NCBI RefSeq assembly: GCF_022170785.1
Contig: NZ_CP081870.1
Location: 856,001 to 920,000, forward strand
Direction: 5' to 3'
Origin: Rossellomorea marisflavi
GTDB lineage: Bacteria; Bacillota; Bacilli; Bacillales; Bacillaceae_B
DNA: 64,000 bases
This document shows, piece by piece, positions 1-7,465 of the stretch. The translations under genes were made by a program, and so were the position numbers. The notes under the pieces were generated by a model, which ran no database searches, was not told the origin of the DNA, and saw only the letters and a list, made by a program, of their open reading frames with translations. How positions within the stretch are numbered: position 1 is the stretch's first letter; every line of letters begins with the position of its first letter.

Positions 1-231
1 AAACTGAATATAGAAAAAATGATGAACTTATACCAAGTTAGAGATTTTTTTCATATGAATGTTGATGAGGACGAAAACGTAGAGGAGCAGATACAGGCTT
101 TGGGTAAGGCTATTAAACTACTTTGGTCGCTCAGCTTTAAGGATCGATTCCCAAGTCATGAAATCGTTGTATCTCTGTTCGAGGAAGACGACGGAGAATT
201 ATTCGTTACTGTATATGAAGATGAAAAATAG
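1..231 (+). CDS. C-terminal part of a small hypothetical protein
   Basis: The frame is open from the first base of the window and ends at a TAA at 229-231. An internal ATG at 19 would give 70 residues, but no ribosome binding site precedes it, so this is more likely the tail of a gene that begins upstream. The visible part is acidic and without membrane segments or cysteines. It lies at the edge of a cluster of immunity-protein genes, so an immunity role is possible, but I do not recognise the family. Confidence 0.5.
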   Translation, partial: KLNIEKMMNLYQVRDFFHMNVDEDENVEEQIQALGKAIKLLWSLSFKDRFPSHEIVVSLFEEDDGELFVTVYEDEK

Positions 232-264
232 CATTGCAGATCTTTTTTTAAGTAGGTGATCGAG

Positions 265-376
265 ATGATAAAAAAAAGAAAGAATAATTAACGAAATCAT
301 CCATGAGCATACAACCAATTGCAACGGCAAATCCAGGTTATATCCAACGATTACAGACTTATACGATACTGTATGA
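265..376 (+). pseudogene. Short frameshifted gene remnant
   Basis: An ATG at 265 has a good ribosome binding site (AGGTGA, 254-259), but translation stops after nine codons. If one base of the eight-A run at 270-277 is dropped, the frame continues as a plausible peptide of about 36 residues to a TGA at 374-376. This suggests a decayed 5' end of a gene of the immunity cluster. The product is unknown. Confidence 0.3.
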
Positions 377-431
377 GTCATTGCGAAAATTCATATGAAT
401 CGGTCGGAAAACATATATGGAGGTGAAGACA

Positions 432-911
432 ATGGACATTAGAAATATGGAACCCATATATATAAATATTGGACAACAAGTAAATCAAATTATTCCTGAA
501 CCCTGGGATAGAGTATTACTATATTCTGAAGTAACCGAGGAGAGTAATCGAACGTATTTCTACTATTATCCTCATAATAAGGAGACACCAATTTATAGCT
601 TGGATATTGAAGAAATGATTGATATCGACGAATACGAAGTAAATAGGCAATTACACCAGTTATATAAATACTTGAAAGAATTATGGGTTGAAACTAAAAA
701 TCTAAATCAACAACAGTGGACAAATTTAACATTGAAGTTAAATTCGGATGGTAAGTTCAATATCGATTTCAAATATAATAGCTTGGTAAATGAAGATAGC
801 TATGAGCAGCAAATAATTTGGGAATACGAAAGACTAGGTTTGGTTCCGAATGAGGATCGAGCGCGAGACGTTAAGATAATAGAAGAATATAGAGAAAACA
901 ACAAAGGTTGA
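432..911 (+). CDS. YezG-like immunity protein (DUF600 family)
   Basis: About 159 residues. The order of conserved blocks matches the DUF600/YezG family: an N-terminal helix followed by IIPEPWDRVLLYSEV, an aromatic strand (TYFYYYPHN), a central ELW helix, WTNLTLKLNSDGKFNIDF, then QQIIWEYERLG. In Bacillus, YezG-type proteins neutralise the nuclease tips of LXG toxins such as YeeF. I place the start at ATG 432 rather than 417 because GGAGGTGA (419-426) is correctly spaced for 432. No toxin gene is adjacent, so this is an orphan immunity gene, usual in such clusters. A second family member is at 7466-7936. Confidence 0.85.
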   Translation: MDIRNMEPIYINIGQQVNQIIPEPWDRVLLYSEVTEESNRTYFYYYPHNKETPIYSLDIEEMIDIDEYEVNRQLHQLYKYLKELWVETKNLNQQQWTNLTLKLNSDGKFNIDFKYNSLVNEDSYEQQIIWEYERLGLVPNEDRARDVKIIEEYRENNKG

Positions 912-1103
912 ATTTGAACAAATCAGAGGAGAATCTTTAAGTACGCTTAAACCACAACCAGACCCTAAATTGAAACGTATATAAGATGAAGCTGCAATCA
1001 AAGGTATTTAAAACGGGGTTTGATTTTTTCGCCAGTACGATCCAACGAGAAGCTCACATTTTCCTTATGTTCCATGAAAACAAATGTTAAGTAGGTGAGA
1101 GAT

Positions 1104-1597
1104 TTGAGTAATTTGTTGTACCATGCATATTTGCCTGGAAATAATGAACATCATATCTCGCTTGACGAAGTCAAACGTGGTGGTATTAATTATTCTAGTA
1201 AGTCAAACAATAGATATAGTAACGGCGGCAGGGTGAAACTTGAGGTAACAGAACGGTTCAGGCCTACCGACATCCCTGAATGGCTAAACTTCAAGGAAGC
1301 AATAGGTGTTGATTTAGTTAATCGGTTCTCAAAGTCTTTTTGCTTTCCTGTATTTACAGATAAAATTTTTGTGTTTGATGGTGATCTATCTCTTTCGATC
1401 TATGACCAAGCTTTCTACGATGATTTTAAAGACTTTGATGAGGAAGCTTTAAATTTTGATACTGGAGAAACGATTGAGTTTTGGATTAACCTATACTGGA
1501 AAAGTGCGATGCCTCTTTAACAAAGCGTTATTCAAAGCCAGAAGTTTTAGTTTTTGAATCTGTACCTAAAGAAATGATTCGTGTATGTGAAGAATGA
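1104..1597 (+). pseudogene. Frameshifted hypothetical (probable immunity) gene
   Basis: AGGTGA at 1093-1098 points to a TTG start at 1104. The frame stops at TAA 1518-1520, but a different frame continues at once with 23 protein-like codons (from CGT at 1526: RYSKPEVLVFESVPKEMI...) to a TGA at 1595-1597. A single indel near 1515-1525 would join them into a protein of about 164 residues. Its position among YezG and YqcF genes suggests a former toxin-immunity function; the family is not recognised. Confidence 0.6.
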
Positions 1598-1602
1598 GTA
1601 TG

Positions 1603-1639
1603 GAACCTTGGTTGGCTCAATGCCTTTCGAGTTTTTTTC
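1603..1639 (+). terminator. Degraded copy of the island's immunity-gene terminator
   Basis: AACCTTGGTTGGCTC, then TGCCTTTCGAG and a run of seven T. It resembles hairpins at 3027-3060 and 12693-12730, which also follow immunity genes. The closing arm here (TCGAG instead of TCAAGG) is mutated, so it may no longer work well. Confidence 0.4.
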
Positions 1640-1737
1640 TATTTGTTAATATATGAATGGATAAAATTAGCATGGGGTATAAGGTAAGAACTGGAACGCC
1701 AATTTACCGGATTTTTGGTAGTGGAAAAATCATGATA

Positions 1738-1898
1738 GGTTGAATGGGGGACCTGATAAATGGAAAATAAAAATAAGGAACTTTGAATCAAATGCTACGG
1801 ATAGTATGCAAGATGACGAGTTATCTATAACAACCGATACTATTACAAATGTAAATGTACTCTTCCTGGTGGACTGCACAGATGAAAACCGAAAATAG
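1738..1898 (+). pseudogene. Gene remnant without a start codon
   Basis: One frame reads as a convincing soluble protein tail (NGGPDKWKIKI..., then a stretch rich in D, S and T, ending TDENRK) and stops at TAG 1896-1898. There is no start codon or ribosome binding site at its front, and the upstream sequence has stops. It is probably the 3' end of another decayed immunity or toxin gene; the family is not recognised. Confidence 0.35.
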
Positions 1899-1973
1899 CT
1901 GAAATCAGACGGAACATCGACTAGATATCAATCTTCAAATGGGGTTCATATTCCAATAGAAGGGAAATGTAAT

Positions 1974-2396
1974 ATGGATACAAAAGAAATTGAGAATCTA
2001 CCTGATAGATTACCGGCGGGAATACTACTAGCATTGTTTCAGGACGCATTAGATCAATTTAGAAAGGAAGAGATTGAGAGAGATGTTTTCTTAATCATCC
2101 TTGGTCAATTAACAGACAGGCAAGTGATGACATACGAGCTAGTAAGAAGTGATATACGAAATGATATCGATAGAACTCTTTCTGGATTATGGAATACGGA
2201 TTCCTATGATGAAGTAGATCTGATTCTTTCTATTGTAGTCAATCTCGGTCTGGAAATTTGCTTTGAAAAGATAAAAGAATCACTGGATCAGAATAAGGAT
2301 ATCGATCAATCAATCCTGAATGAGATCCAGGAAGCAATAGATGAAGTAGGCGAAAATATCTCTAATCCGTATGATAGCTTGGAGAAAAATAAATAA
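1974..2396 (+). CDS. Hypothetical acidic helical protein, probable immunity protein
   Basis: 140 residues, predominantly helical and acidic, with no membrane segment. A GAAGGGAAA-like site precedes the ATG. The middle (MTYELVRSDIRNDI) and the end (ISNPYDSLEK) vaguely recall all-alpha immunity families such as Imm30, but I cannot confirm that. It sits 14 bases before the YqcF-like gene, probably cotranscribed. An intact member of an otherwise decaying immunity cluster. Confidence 0.6.
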   Translation: MDTKEIENLPDRLPAGILLALFQDALDQFRKEEIERDVFLIILGQLTDRQVMTYELVRSDIRNDIDRTLSGLWNTDSYDEVDLILSIVVNLGLEICFEKIKESLDQNKDIDQSILNEIQEAIDEVGENISNPYDSLEKNK

Positions 2397-2410
2397 TCTC
2401 AAAAGGTGTT

Positions 2411-3013
2411 ATGGATGAAGACACAAGGAGGTTTACTTTGAGTATTTCAACTGATCATAAAATCATTGCAAAGGCAGCACACCATGCTTTTGGGGGTAAA
2501 CCTGGTGTCTCGAGATACTGGGACGAAAATAATGTGAGTAATATTGATATGCTAACAACCGTGAATAGACCCGTTGACGGTGTATCATCGTATTCTACTA
2601 TTGGACTATCTGACCATTCAATTGAATTGATTGTTGACGAGACACCTTTGCGGATCGAAATAGTAGGAGCAAGTGCAACAGATTATGAGCAATTTCCTAA
2701 TATACTGGCAAGCTGTGCATTTGGTCTTATTAATTCGAAATTGTCCGTTTCTCACGGTGAAGTTTTTCGAAATATATTCCAGATGTATTATCCCATTATC
2801 GAGATGAGACATGTGTTATTTGTGTCACCTTTCTTGTGGGAGGATTTAAAGACAATCGAGTTTCCAAACAAAAAAGTGGCTTGGCTGCTAGCTGTTCCGA
2901 TATCTGAGAATGAATATCTATTTGCCCAAGAAAAAGGAACAGATTCATTAGAAGAATTATTTGAACAGGAAGAGATCGATATCTTTGATTTAGAAAGAGG
3001 ATCAATCGTGTGA
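2411..3013 (+). CDS. YqcF-like immunity protein (SUFU domain family)
   Basis: 200 residues. The C-terminal signature LLAVPISENEYLF ... LEELFEQEEIDIFDLERGSIV, and the N-terminal block HHAFGGKP, are characteristic of the SUFU-domain family that includes YqcF, the antitoxin of the LXG nuclease YqcG in B. subtilis. The ATG at 2411 follows AAAAGGTG. No cognate toxin gene is present in the window, so it may protect against toxins of neighbouring strains. It is followed by a member of the repeated terminator family. Confidence 0.75.
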   Translation: MDEDTRRFTLSISTDHKIIAKAAHHAFGGKPGVSRYWDENNVSNIDMLTTVNRPVDGVSSYSTIGLSDHSIELIVDETPLRIEIVGASATDYEQFPNILASCAFGLINSKLSVSHGEVFRNIFQMYYPIIEMRHVLFVSPFLWEDLKTIEFPNKKVAWLLAVPISENEYLFAQEKGTDSLEELFEQEEIDIFDLERGSIV

Positions 3014-3026
3014 TTTTCTAGTTTAT

Positions 3027-3060
3027 TAACCTTAATTGACCTAATACCTTTGAAGGTTAT
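3027..3060 (+). terminator. Hairpin after the YqcF-like gene
   Basis: AACCTT ... TGAAGGTTATTTAT forms a stem with a T-rich tail. It is related in sequence to the hairpins at 1603-1639 and 12693-12730. Confidence 0.5.
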
Positions 3061-3118
3061 TTATAATTCCAATAAAAAGGTGTCAGCTGGCTATCCTGCA
3101 CAATAATGGAGGCATACT

Positions 3119-3463
3119 ATGAAAGAAGTTTTACTGAATACCATTGACAGATTGTATGCAAAAGGTGATTTTCACTATGTACTAGCCAAGTATATTGATA
3201 AGGACTATTGGGCTCGTACGTTCAATGATGAGGTAGAACAGATTTTCATCGATAATCTTACCGACTTCAGTTATTCAACGTGCTTTTCTTATTTTATTCA
3301 ATCATCGCGAGGTCCGAACTTTAGAGTAGGTAGTGTTGAGTTCAATGATTATCTTAAGGAAAAGCATGAGATAACCGGGATTATGGTTTTAATTTCGGTA
3401 ATTGCTCCGTATTCAGTGGTCAAATATGTTAGTTACACTACAATGATAGGAAATTGTAAATAA
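3119..3463 (+). CDS. Hypothetical protein, possibly truncated immunity protein
   Basis: 114 residues with a good AATGGAGGC site before the ATG. The start (MKEVLLNTIDRLYAKGDF) and the acidic middle look like a small soluble protein, while the last 30 residues become hydrophobic and end abruptly next to a terminator, so the gene may be shortened at its 3' end. The family is not recognised. Confidence 0.55.
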   Translation: MKEVLLNTIDRLYAKGDFHYVLAKYIDKDYWARTFNDEVEQIFIDNLTDFSYSTCFSYFIQSSRGPNFRVGSVEFNDYLKEKHEITGIMVLISVIAPYSVVKYVSYTTMIGNCK

Positions 3464-3504
3464 AAAGATATTGCTTCCTCCACAAGTGGGGCAATATCTT
3501 TTTA
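3462..3504. terminator. Bidirectional terminator between immunity cluster and bacteriocin operon
   Basis: AAAAAGATATTGC (3462-3474) pairs with GCAATATCTTTTT (3491-3503). There are A/T tails on both sides, so it can end the plus-strand gene at 3463 and the minus-strand operon ending at 3520. Confidence 0.8.
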
Positions 3505-3519
3505 AATGTAATCTGATAA

Positions 3520-3693
3520 TCACTTATTACTGGATAACTTAGCTCTCCATATAAAAGCAAAACTAATTGCCAGTAAATTTAGACCAAGCATTACAATATT
3601 ATAAATACTAGTTGGATTATTAAAAAAATAGTCTGCATATCTTATTACATTTAAAACTAATACAATAATTAATAATATAAATGTCTTATTCAT
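3520..3693 (-). CDS. 57-residue two-helix membrane protein, candidate immunity protein of the bacteriocin operon
   Basis: This short gene reads MNKTFILLIIVLVLNVIR..., a loop with two asparagines and a proline, a second hydrophobic helix (IVMLGLNLLAISFAFIW), and a basic tail. It has a strong GGAGGT site just before its ATG (3691-3693), begins 22 bases after the DCC gene and ends 17 bases before the bidirectional terminator, so it is the last gene of the bacteriocin operon. SDP-type loci need a membrane immunity protein, and no SdpI-like gene is present. This small protein is the obvious candidate, by inference only. Confidence 0.7.
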   Translation of the reverse strand: MNKTFILLIIVLVLNVIRYADYFFNNPTSIYNIVMLGLNLLAISFAFIWRAKLSSNK

Positions 3694-3714
3694 AGTTTAC
3701 CTCCTAAGATTATG

Positions 3715-4104
3715 CTACAAAAAATACTTTCTCTTTTCTGGGCTTATCAGCGTACATGAGGACATAGGTATCTTTCTTCGATTTTTTGCAACAAGCTTAT
3801 ATACGAAATTTCTAAGTATTTTTGGAAAAAAATAAAGTAGATATAAAGGAGTAAACAGTTTATTTGACGTAACTAATAGTTTGATTACAGAGTCAGAATA
3901 TAAATATTCCTGATTATTTCTTATAAAAATCATACTTTCAATTTCTCGGGCAATGTTTTTTTTATACCACTCACTTTCAAAGTTAGTGATTTTTAGCTTT
4001 TCGTTCCTATTTATCCTAATTATGAATCTAATGAAATTGCTGCACATATCACAGTTTCCATCGTATACTAATATATCCATATGACAATCTTTTTTTAAAA
4101 TCAT
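3715..4104 (-). CDS. DCC-family thiol-disulfide oxidoreductase (DUF393)
   Basis: 129 residues. The opening ILVYDGNCDMCSNFIRFI carries the DxxCxxC motif that names the DCC family, a thioredoxin-like group of predicted oxidoreductases. The rest fits the family (LYSDSVIKLL, then a hydrophobic LYLLYFFPKILRNFVYKLVAKNR segment), at the usual length. Its ATG overlaps the stop of the HTTM gene (TAATG), implying translational coupling. In this operon it may form or rearrange a disulfide in the secreted peptide or in the HTTM protein; the precursor has only one cysteine, so the target is unclear. Confidence 0.85.
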   Translation of the reverse strand: MILKKDCHMDILVYDGNCDMCSNFIRFIIRINRNEKLKITNFESEWYKKNIAREIESMIFIRNNQEYLYSDSVIKLLVTSNKLFTPLYLLYFFPKILRNFVYKLVAKNRRKIPMSSCTLISPEKRKYFL

Positions 4105-5021
4105 TATTTAACACCCTGAAATTCAAGATTTTTAGTTCTTTTACATTTATTTAGGAACTTCTTTATAGATGCAACAGCCTTGTACTCCTTATCGGTGATA
4201 AATTGAAGGTCTAGTGCAATCATTATAATTGCAAATTGTGCGAGACCCATAAACATTAAGATACTGAGATGGAAAGCGATTGATCCAAGCAATATTAAAT
4301 ATCTAACGTATTTATTAAAGACAAGAAACGGGAAAAATAATTGTGTGAATATAGCAGAATATGCTCCAAAAGTTAATAATGCAGGTGAACTCAAAACAAA
4401 GTTCTTCATACCATCCGTGAATTCCATAGCGAAAGCTTCTAAGTTTAATACATAGTATAATGCACTTCCATGGAACCACATACTACCCTGGGCTTTAAAA
4501 AAACCAGCAAAGAAATAAAGTATACATACTTGAATGATTATCATAACAAAAAATAAGTTATGTACAATATTTCTATAAGGAGATTTTCTAGTGAGTTTAT
4601 GTAAAGAAAAGTATTCTGTATTATTTGTGAAAATCATGTAAAACAATACTATTATAAGAATATTATTTCCACCATCTAATAAATTGGGATTGGCTTTATA
4701 AAGTGTATATACAAATACATATATTATTAAGTTGAAAAAATTAGAACCAATTCCTAACGTATATAACACCATCAATAATATCCCTAGATAGTAAAATAGG
4801 TTAAAATAGGTTGGATTATAGAGAAAGGGAACTGCATAATTAAATATTGTTGAATTCCATAAAACCTCTTTTATGGGGTGAGCTGTAATTAATTCAAATA
4901 ATACGTGGATTCCAATAGTTATTCTCAAAATGCTCAAACTAATCAAGTTATATTGATTTTCTCTTGCTAAATAGAAATACTTATGAAAAAATTTATTGAT
5001 TTTGGTCTTGATGGTATCCAT
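4104..5021 (-). CDS. SdpB-like HTTM-domain membrane protein
   Basis: 305 residues with roughly seven hydrophobic segments. It begins with a soluble helix and LSILRITIGIHVLFEL, the typical opening of HTTM proteins (homologous to the membrane part of vitamin-K-dependent carboxylase), and contains YKANPNLLDGGNNILIIVLFY, a conserved block of SdpB-like proteins. In B. subtilis, SdpB together with SdpA is needed to turn pro-SdpC into active SDP toxin. The gene overlaps the upstream sdpA-like gene by 29 bases and has its own GGAGGAT site inside that gene. Confidence 0.85.
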   Translation of the reverse strand: MDTIKTKINKFFHKYFYLARENQYNLISLSILRITIGIHVLFELITAHPIKEVLWNSTIFNYAVPFLYNPTYFNLFYYLGILLMVLYTLGIGSNFFNLIIYVFVYTLYKANPNLLDGGNNILIIVLFYMIFTNNTEYFSLHKLTRKSPYRNIVHNLFFVMIIIQVCILYFFAGFFKAQGSMWFHGSALYYVLNLEAFAMEFTDGMKNFVLSSPALLTFGAYSAIFTQLFFPFLVFNKYVRYLILLGSIAFHLSILMFMGLAQFAIIMIALDLQFITDKEYKAVASIKKFLNKCKRTKNLEFQGVK

Positions 5022-5658
5022 TTAAAATCCTCCCTGTCAATTGATTTTCGTTCATTTTAGGAAGATATACATATTCGTATTTAGATTTTCCCTTAATAGT
5101 GCCATTTTCATATTCTGGGAAGTACTCTATAGAATAACGTAATTGTATTGAATTAATATTCTCATATTGATGACCAACTATATTTAAAGCAAAAGTATAT
5201 AGGGTTTCAATCTGAAAATAGTCTTGAAAAAAATCATCAGAATTCACATCTAATTTTACGTCCTCATCTTCTTTCATTTTCTGAATAAATTCAATTTCTT
5301 TCATAACAGAACTTTCAAGCTGGACTAGTGTGCCAGTATAATGGCCATAGGGATGAAAAAAGTTTTTTTTAGTTTGACTAATGAATTTATCACTTAAACT
5401 GATCCAATCAGTTTCTAAATTTTTGTTTGCCTTTTTATATTCAATTCTGAATTGAAGATTATTGTTTGTGTTTGAAGGGTTTGGTGCGAAAAGTGTCCAA
5501 GTTTGTTGAAATAAGGGATTCATGTAGGATGAAATAAAATTCTCGTATTTGTATTTTAATGGTGTTAGTGGGAAATTATATGATATAGTCATACTCGTAT
5601 GGAATATTAAAGTGAGTGTTAAAATTGAAAATAGAACTTTTTCTCCTGATTTTTTCAT
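4993..5658 (-). CDS. SdpA-like maturation protein (DUF5819 family)
   Basis: 221 residues: an N-terminal signal anchor (about residues 8-28), then an extracytoplasmic domain carrying NPLFQQTWTLFAPNP, the hallmark of DUF5819/SdpA-like proteins, which almost always pair with HTTM proteins. It precedes and overlaps the SdpB-like gene, as in sdpABC. It probably helps process or modify the exported peptide at the membrane surface. The start has a clear GAGGTGAAACT site. Confidence 0.8.
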   Translation of the reverse strand: MKKSGEKVLFSILTLTLIFHTSMTISYNFPLTPLKYKYENFISSYMNPLFQQTWTLFAPNPSNTNNNLQFRIEYKKANKNLETDWISLSDKFISQTKKNFFHPYGHYTGTLVQLESSVMKEIEFIQKMKEDEDVKLDVNSDDFFQDYFQIETLYTFALNIVGHQYENINSIQLRYSIEYFPEYENGTIKGKSKYEYVYLPKMNENQLTGRILNGYHQDQNQ

Positions 5659-5701
5659 AGTTTCACCTCGTTTATTTAAAGGGCTACATCTGGATATAAG
5701 A

Positions 5702-5750
5702 ATAAAAAAGGTGGACTAAAATATGTATAGTATCTAATGTTGTGTCCACC
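5702..5750 (-). terminator. Attenuator hairpin between precursor and maturation genes
   Basis: On the minus strand GGTGGAC (5750-5744) pairs with GTCCACC (5716-5710) and is followed by a run of seven T (5709-5703). It lies in the 111-base gap between the precursor gene and the SdpA-like gene. A leaky terminator here would give more precursor mRNA than machinery mRNA, a common bacteriocin arrangement. Confidence 0.65.
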
Positions 5751-5769
5751 AATAAACAATTACTAATTT

Positions 5770-6123
5770 CTATCTACCAAAGGAATCTTGGGCAACTTCA
5801 GAAAGCTCAGGAGACCCATTCTTATATCCAGCTGATGGAACATTTCCTGTTGCCTTTCGACCAGCACATGAGTAATCATAGACTTTGTTATACCCCGCTT
5901 TAGCTACATCGTAAATCACACCACCCACCAATGCACCTGCTACGAAAGCTGGATAAGCCTCTGGTTTAAAATCATTGGCGATTAGAGCATCCTTATCAGA
6001 AACTTTGTAGTTTTTGACACTATCTGTTTCAGCAGAAGCAAAAGAGCTATTAGTAGTGAACACTCCAATAAATACCGAGAAACCTAGTAACCCAGTGACT
6101 AAAATTTTTTTACTATTTTTCAT
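5770..6123 (-). CDS. Secreted bacteriocin-like precursor of an SDP-type operon
   Basis: 117 residues. It has a Sec signal peptide (basic KNSKK, hydrophobic core to about residue 29, cleavage probably after SFASA), an acidic pro-region (residues 32-55), a Gly/Ala-rich hydrophobic helix with a GxxxG motif (FVAGALVGGVIYDVAKAGYNK, about 60-80) and a tail with one cysteine (YSCAGRK) ending DSFGR. It does not look like SdpC and I recognise no named bacteriocin. Its place at the head of an sdpA/sdpB-like operon, with a very strong AGGAGGTGG site, suggests it is the toxin precursor. Confidence 0.7.
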   Translation of the reverse strand: MKNSKKILVTGLLGFSVFIGVFTTNSSFASAETDSVKNYKVSDKDALIANDFKPEAYPAFVAGALVGGVIYDVAKAGYNKVYDYSCAGRKATGNVPSAGYKNGSPELSEVAQDSFGR

Positions 6124-6146
6124 TTATACCACCTCCTTCGTTAGAA

Positions 6147-6187
6147 ATTGTAACATCTTTTTACAAATATTCCATAGTTTTTACAAA
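6147..6187 (-). promoter_or_regulatory. Putative promoter of the bacteriocin operon with spaced direct repeats
   Basis: On the minus strand a TACAAT -10 (6152-6147) lies 16 bases from a weak TGGAAT -35 (6174-6169). Two copies of TTTTTACAAA in plus orientation (6158-6167 and 6178-6187) are spaced exactly 20 bases, about two helical turns, which suggests an activator or repressor site. Confidence 0.4.
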
Positions 6188-6298
6188 AAACAGGGAATAA
6201 GTATGAGTAAGGTAATATATCTAAGGGCTTTTTATCTAGATTAAAAATAGTGCACCATCATTATGGACACAATATCTCTTGTTTTTTTATACCTTTTT

Positions 6299-6328
6299 AT
6301 AGACCAGTAAAGCGTTGGTCTATTTTTT
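6299..6328 (+). terminator. Terminator-like hairpin
   Basis: ATAGACCA, an 8-base loop, TTGGTCTAT, then six T. No plus-strand gene precedes it, so it probably belonged to a lost gene. Confidence 0.55.
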
Positions 6329-6648
6329 CGTAACTATTTATAATTTCTTTACTGAGCAGAACTTCTAGGTAATGGTCGTAAATGACTCCAGATGTTCTAT
6401 TTGAAAGGGTTAAGTTTCCATCAATTTATTGCACCTTCAAAGTCCTTTTTAAAATATTTTCCTATAGTAGTTTGGAATAATGAGAGGAATCTGCAAAGTT
6501 AGAGCTTGGAATATATTTGTAGCAGACACTTTTAGTAGATTTATTTCAAAGATGAAGTAATAACTTTAGCTAAACCATTGTATTCTTAAAGATCGGAGTT
6601 TGGCGTAGAGAATAAGATTCATCAAATTTAGAGGAAGGGAGTAATGTA
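6329..6648. other. Non-coding stretch before the immunity pair
   Basis: I see no protein-like frame here. The 3' end (6631-6648) holds a GGAAGGGAG ribosome binding site for the out-of-frame ATG at 6649 discussed with the next gene. Confidence 0.4.
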
Positions 6649-6661
6649 ATGGCAAGAATGA

Positions 6662-7333
6662 ATGTTAAAATTGAAAAAGTTACTCAATTATAAAACATAC
6701 CGAGAAATCACAGAAGAAATGTTGATTCTCAAGTATGACGGACAAGTAATTTACGAGGGGTATACAGATGACCTAATAACTTCAGTAACAGGTGACCTAG
6801 AATTAAAATTAAATCATGGTAGGAGCAATACTTCTTCAGTTATCGCTAGAAAATATGATGAACATATTGTATGGATACCAAAAATCTCTTTAGACTCAGA
6901 TTATATCTATAAAACGATTATTTTTAATTCAGATCAGTTTAAAGAATTATGGACTTCTTTAAAATATGATGCTGAAGATGACTTGGGTTTTATAAAAAGT
7001 ATTAGTGCAGATGAATTAAAACGAATGTGGATGACGGGGGCTAGAGGGATAGAACGAATAGATGATATGTCAGGTCTAATCAAATCAGTTATTAAAAATA
7101 CCATTGCACTTTCTACAAATTTAGAAGGTCAGGAAACCATTCTTTATGATCTTATTGAAAATCGGTGGGTATTAAAAGAAGGCAAAATCATAGAAGGGAA
7201 AGACAATTGGGAATGCTTTGTTGCTTATCTTGATAAGGGAATCTTTGAGAACTGGAAGGTTTTAAAAAAAGATCATGAAGATAATCTATATATTCACTTA
7301 GGGAACGGATATTGCTTACCAATAAAATATTAA
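6662..7333 (+). CDS. Hypothetical protein, probable immunity protein with a possible 5' frameshift
   Basis: 223 residues, soluble, rich in charged and aromatic residues, with repeated short strands suggesting a mainly beta fold; family not recognised. The ribosome binding site (GGAAGGGAG, 6633-6641) best serves an ATG at 6649, whose frame gives MARMNVKIEKVTQL and then a TAA. Almost the same start is found at 13445 (MAIMNIKIEKDTQV). I infer that the original start was 6649 and that an indel near 6690 separated it from the present frame; translation from 6662 may still occur. It is followed by a YezG-like gene. Confidence 0.55.
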   Translation: MLKLKKLLNYKTYREITEEMLILKYDGQVIYEGYTDDLITSVTGDLELKLNHGRSNTSSVIARKYDEHIVWIPKISLDSDYIYKTIIFNSDQFKELWTSLKYDAEDDLGFIKSISADELKRMWMTGARGIERIDDMSGLIKSVIKNTIALSTNLEGQETILYDLIENRWVLKEGKIIEGKDNWECFVAYLDKGIFENWKVLKKDHEDNLYIHLGNGYCLPIKY

Positions 7334-7465
7334 TGGCAGCAATCGTTAGGTACGGAGGAGTGGCGAATACTTCGCCAAAAATACATTCTGTCTATTTACA
7401 TAATCTGGAGAAGTTGGTGCTGATCTCATTTCAATATTTATGGACTTGGGAGGATGCGGATTTAA

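Noticed and set aside
6014..6244. 76-codon plus frame opposite the bacteriocin precursor
   Set aside because: Mirror image of the signal-peptide region; no ribosome binding site.
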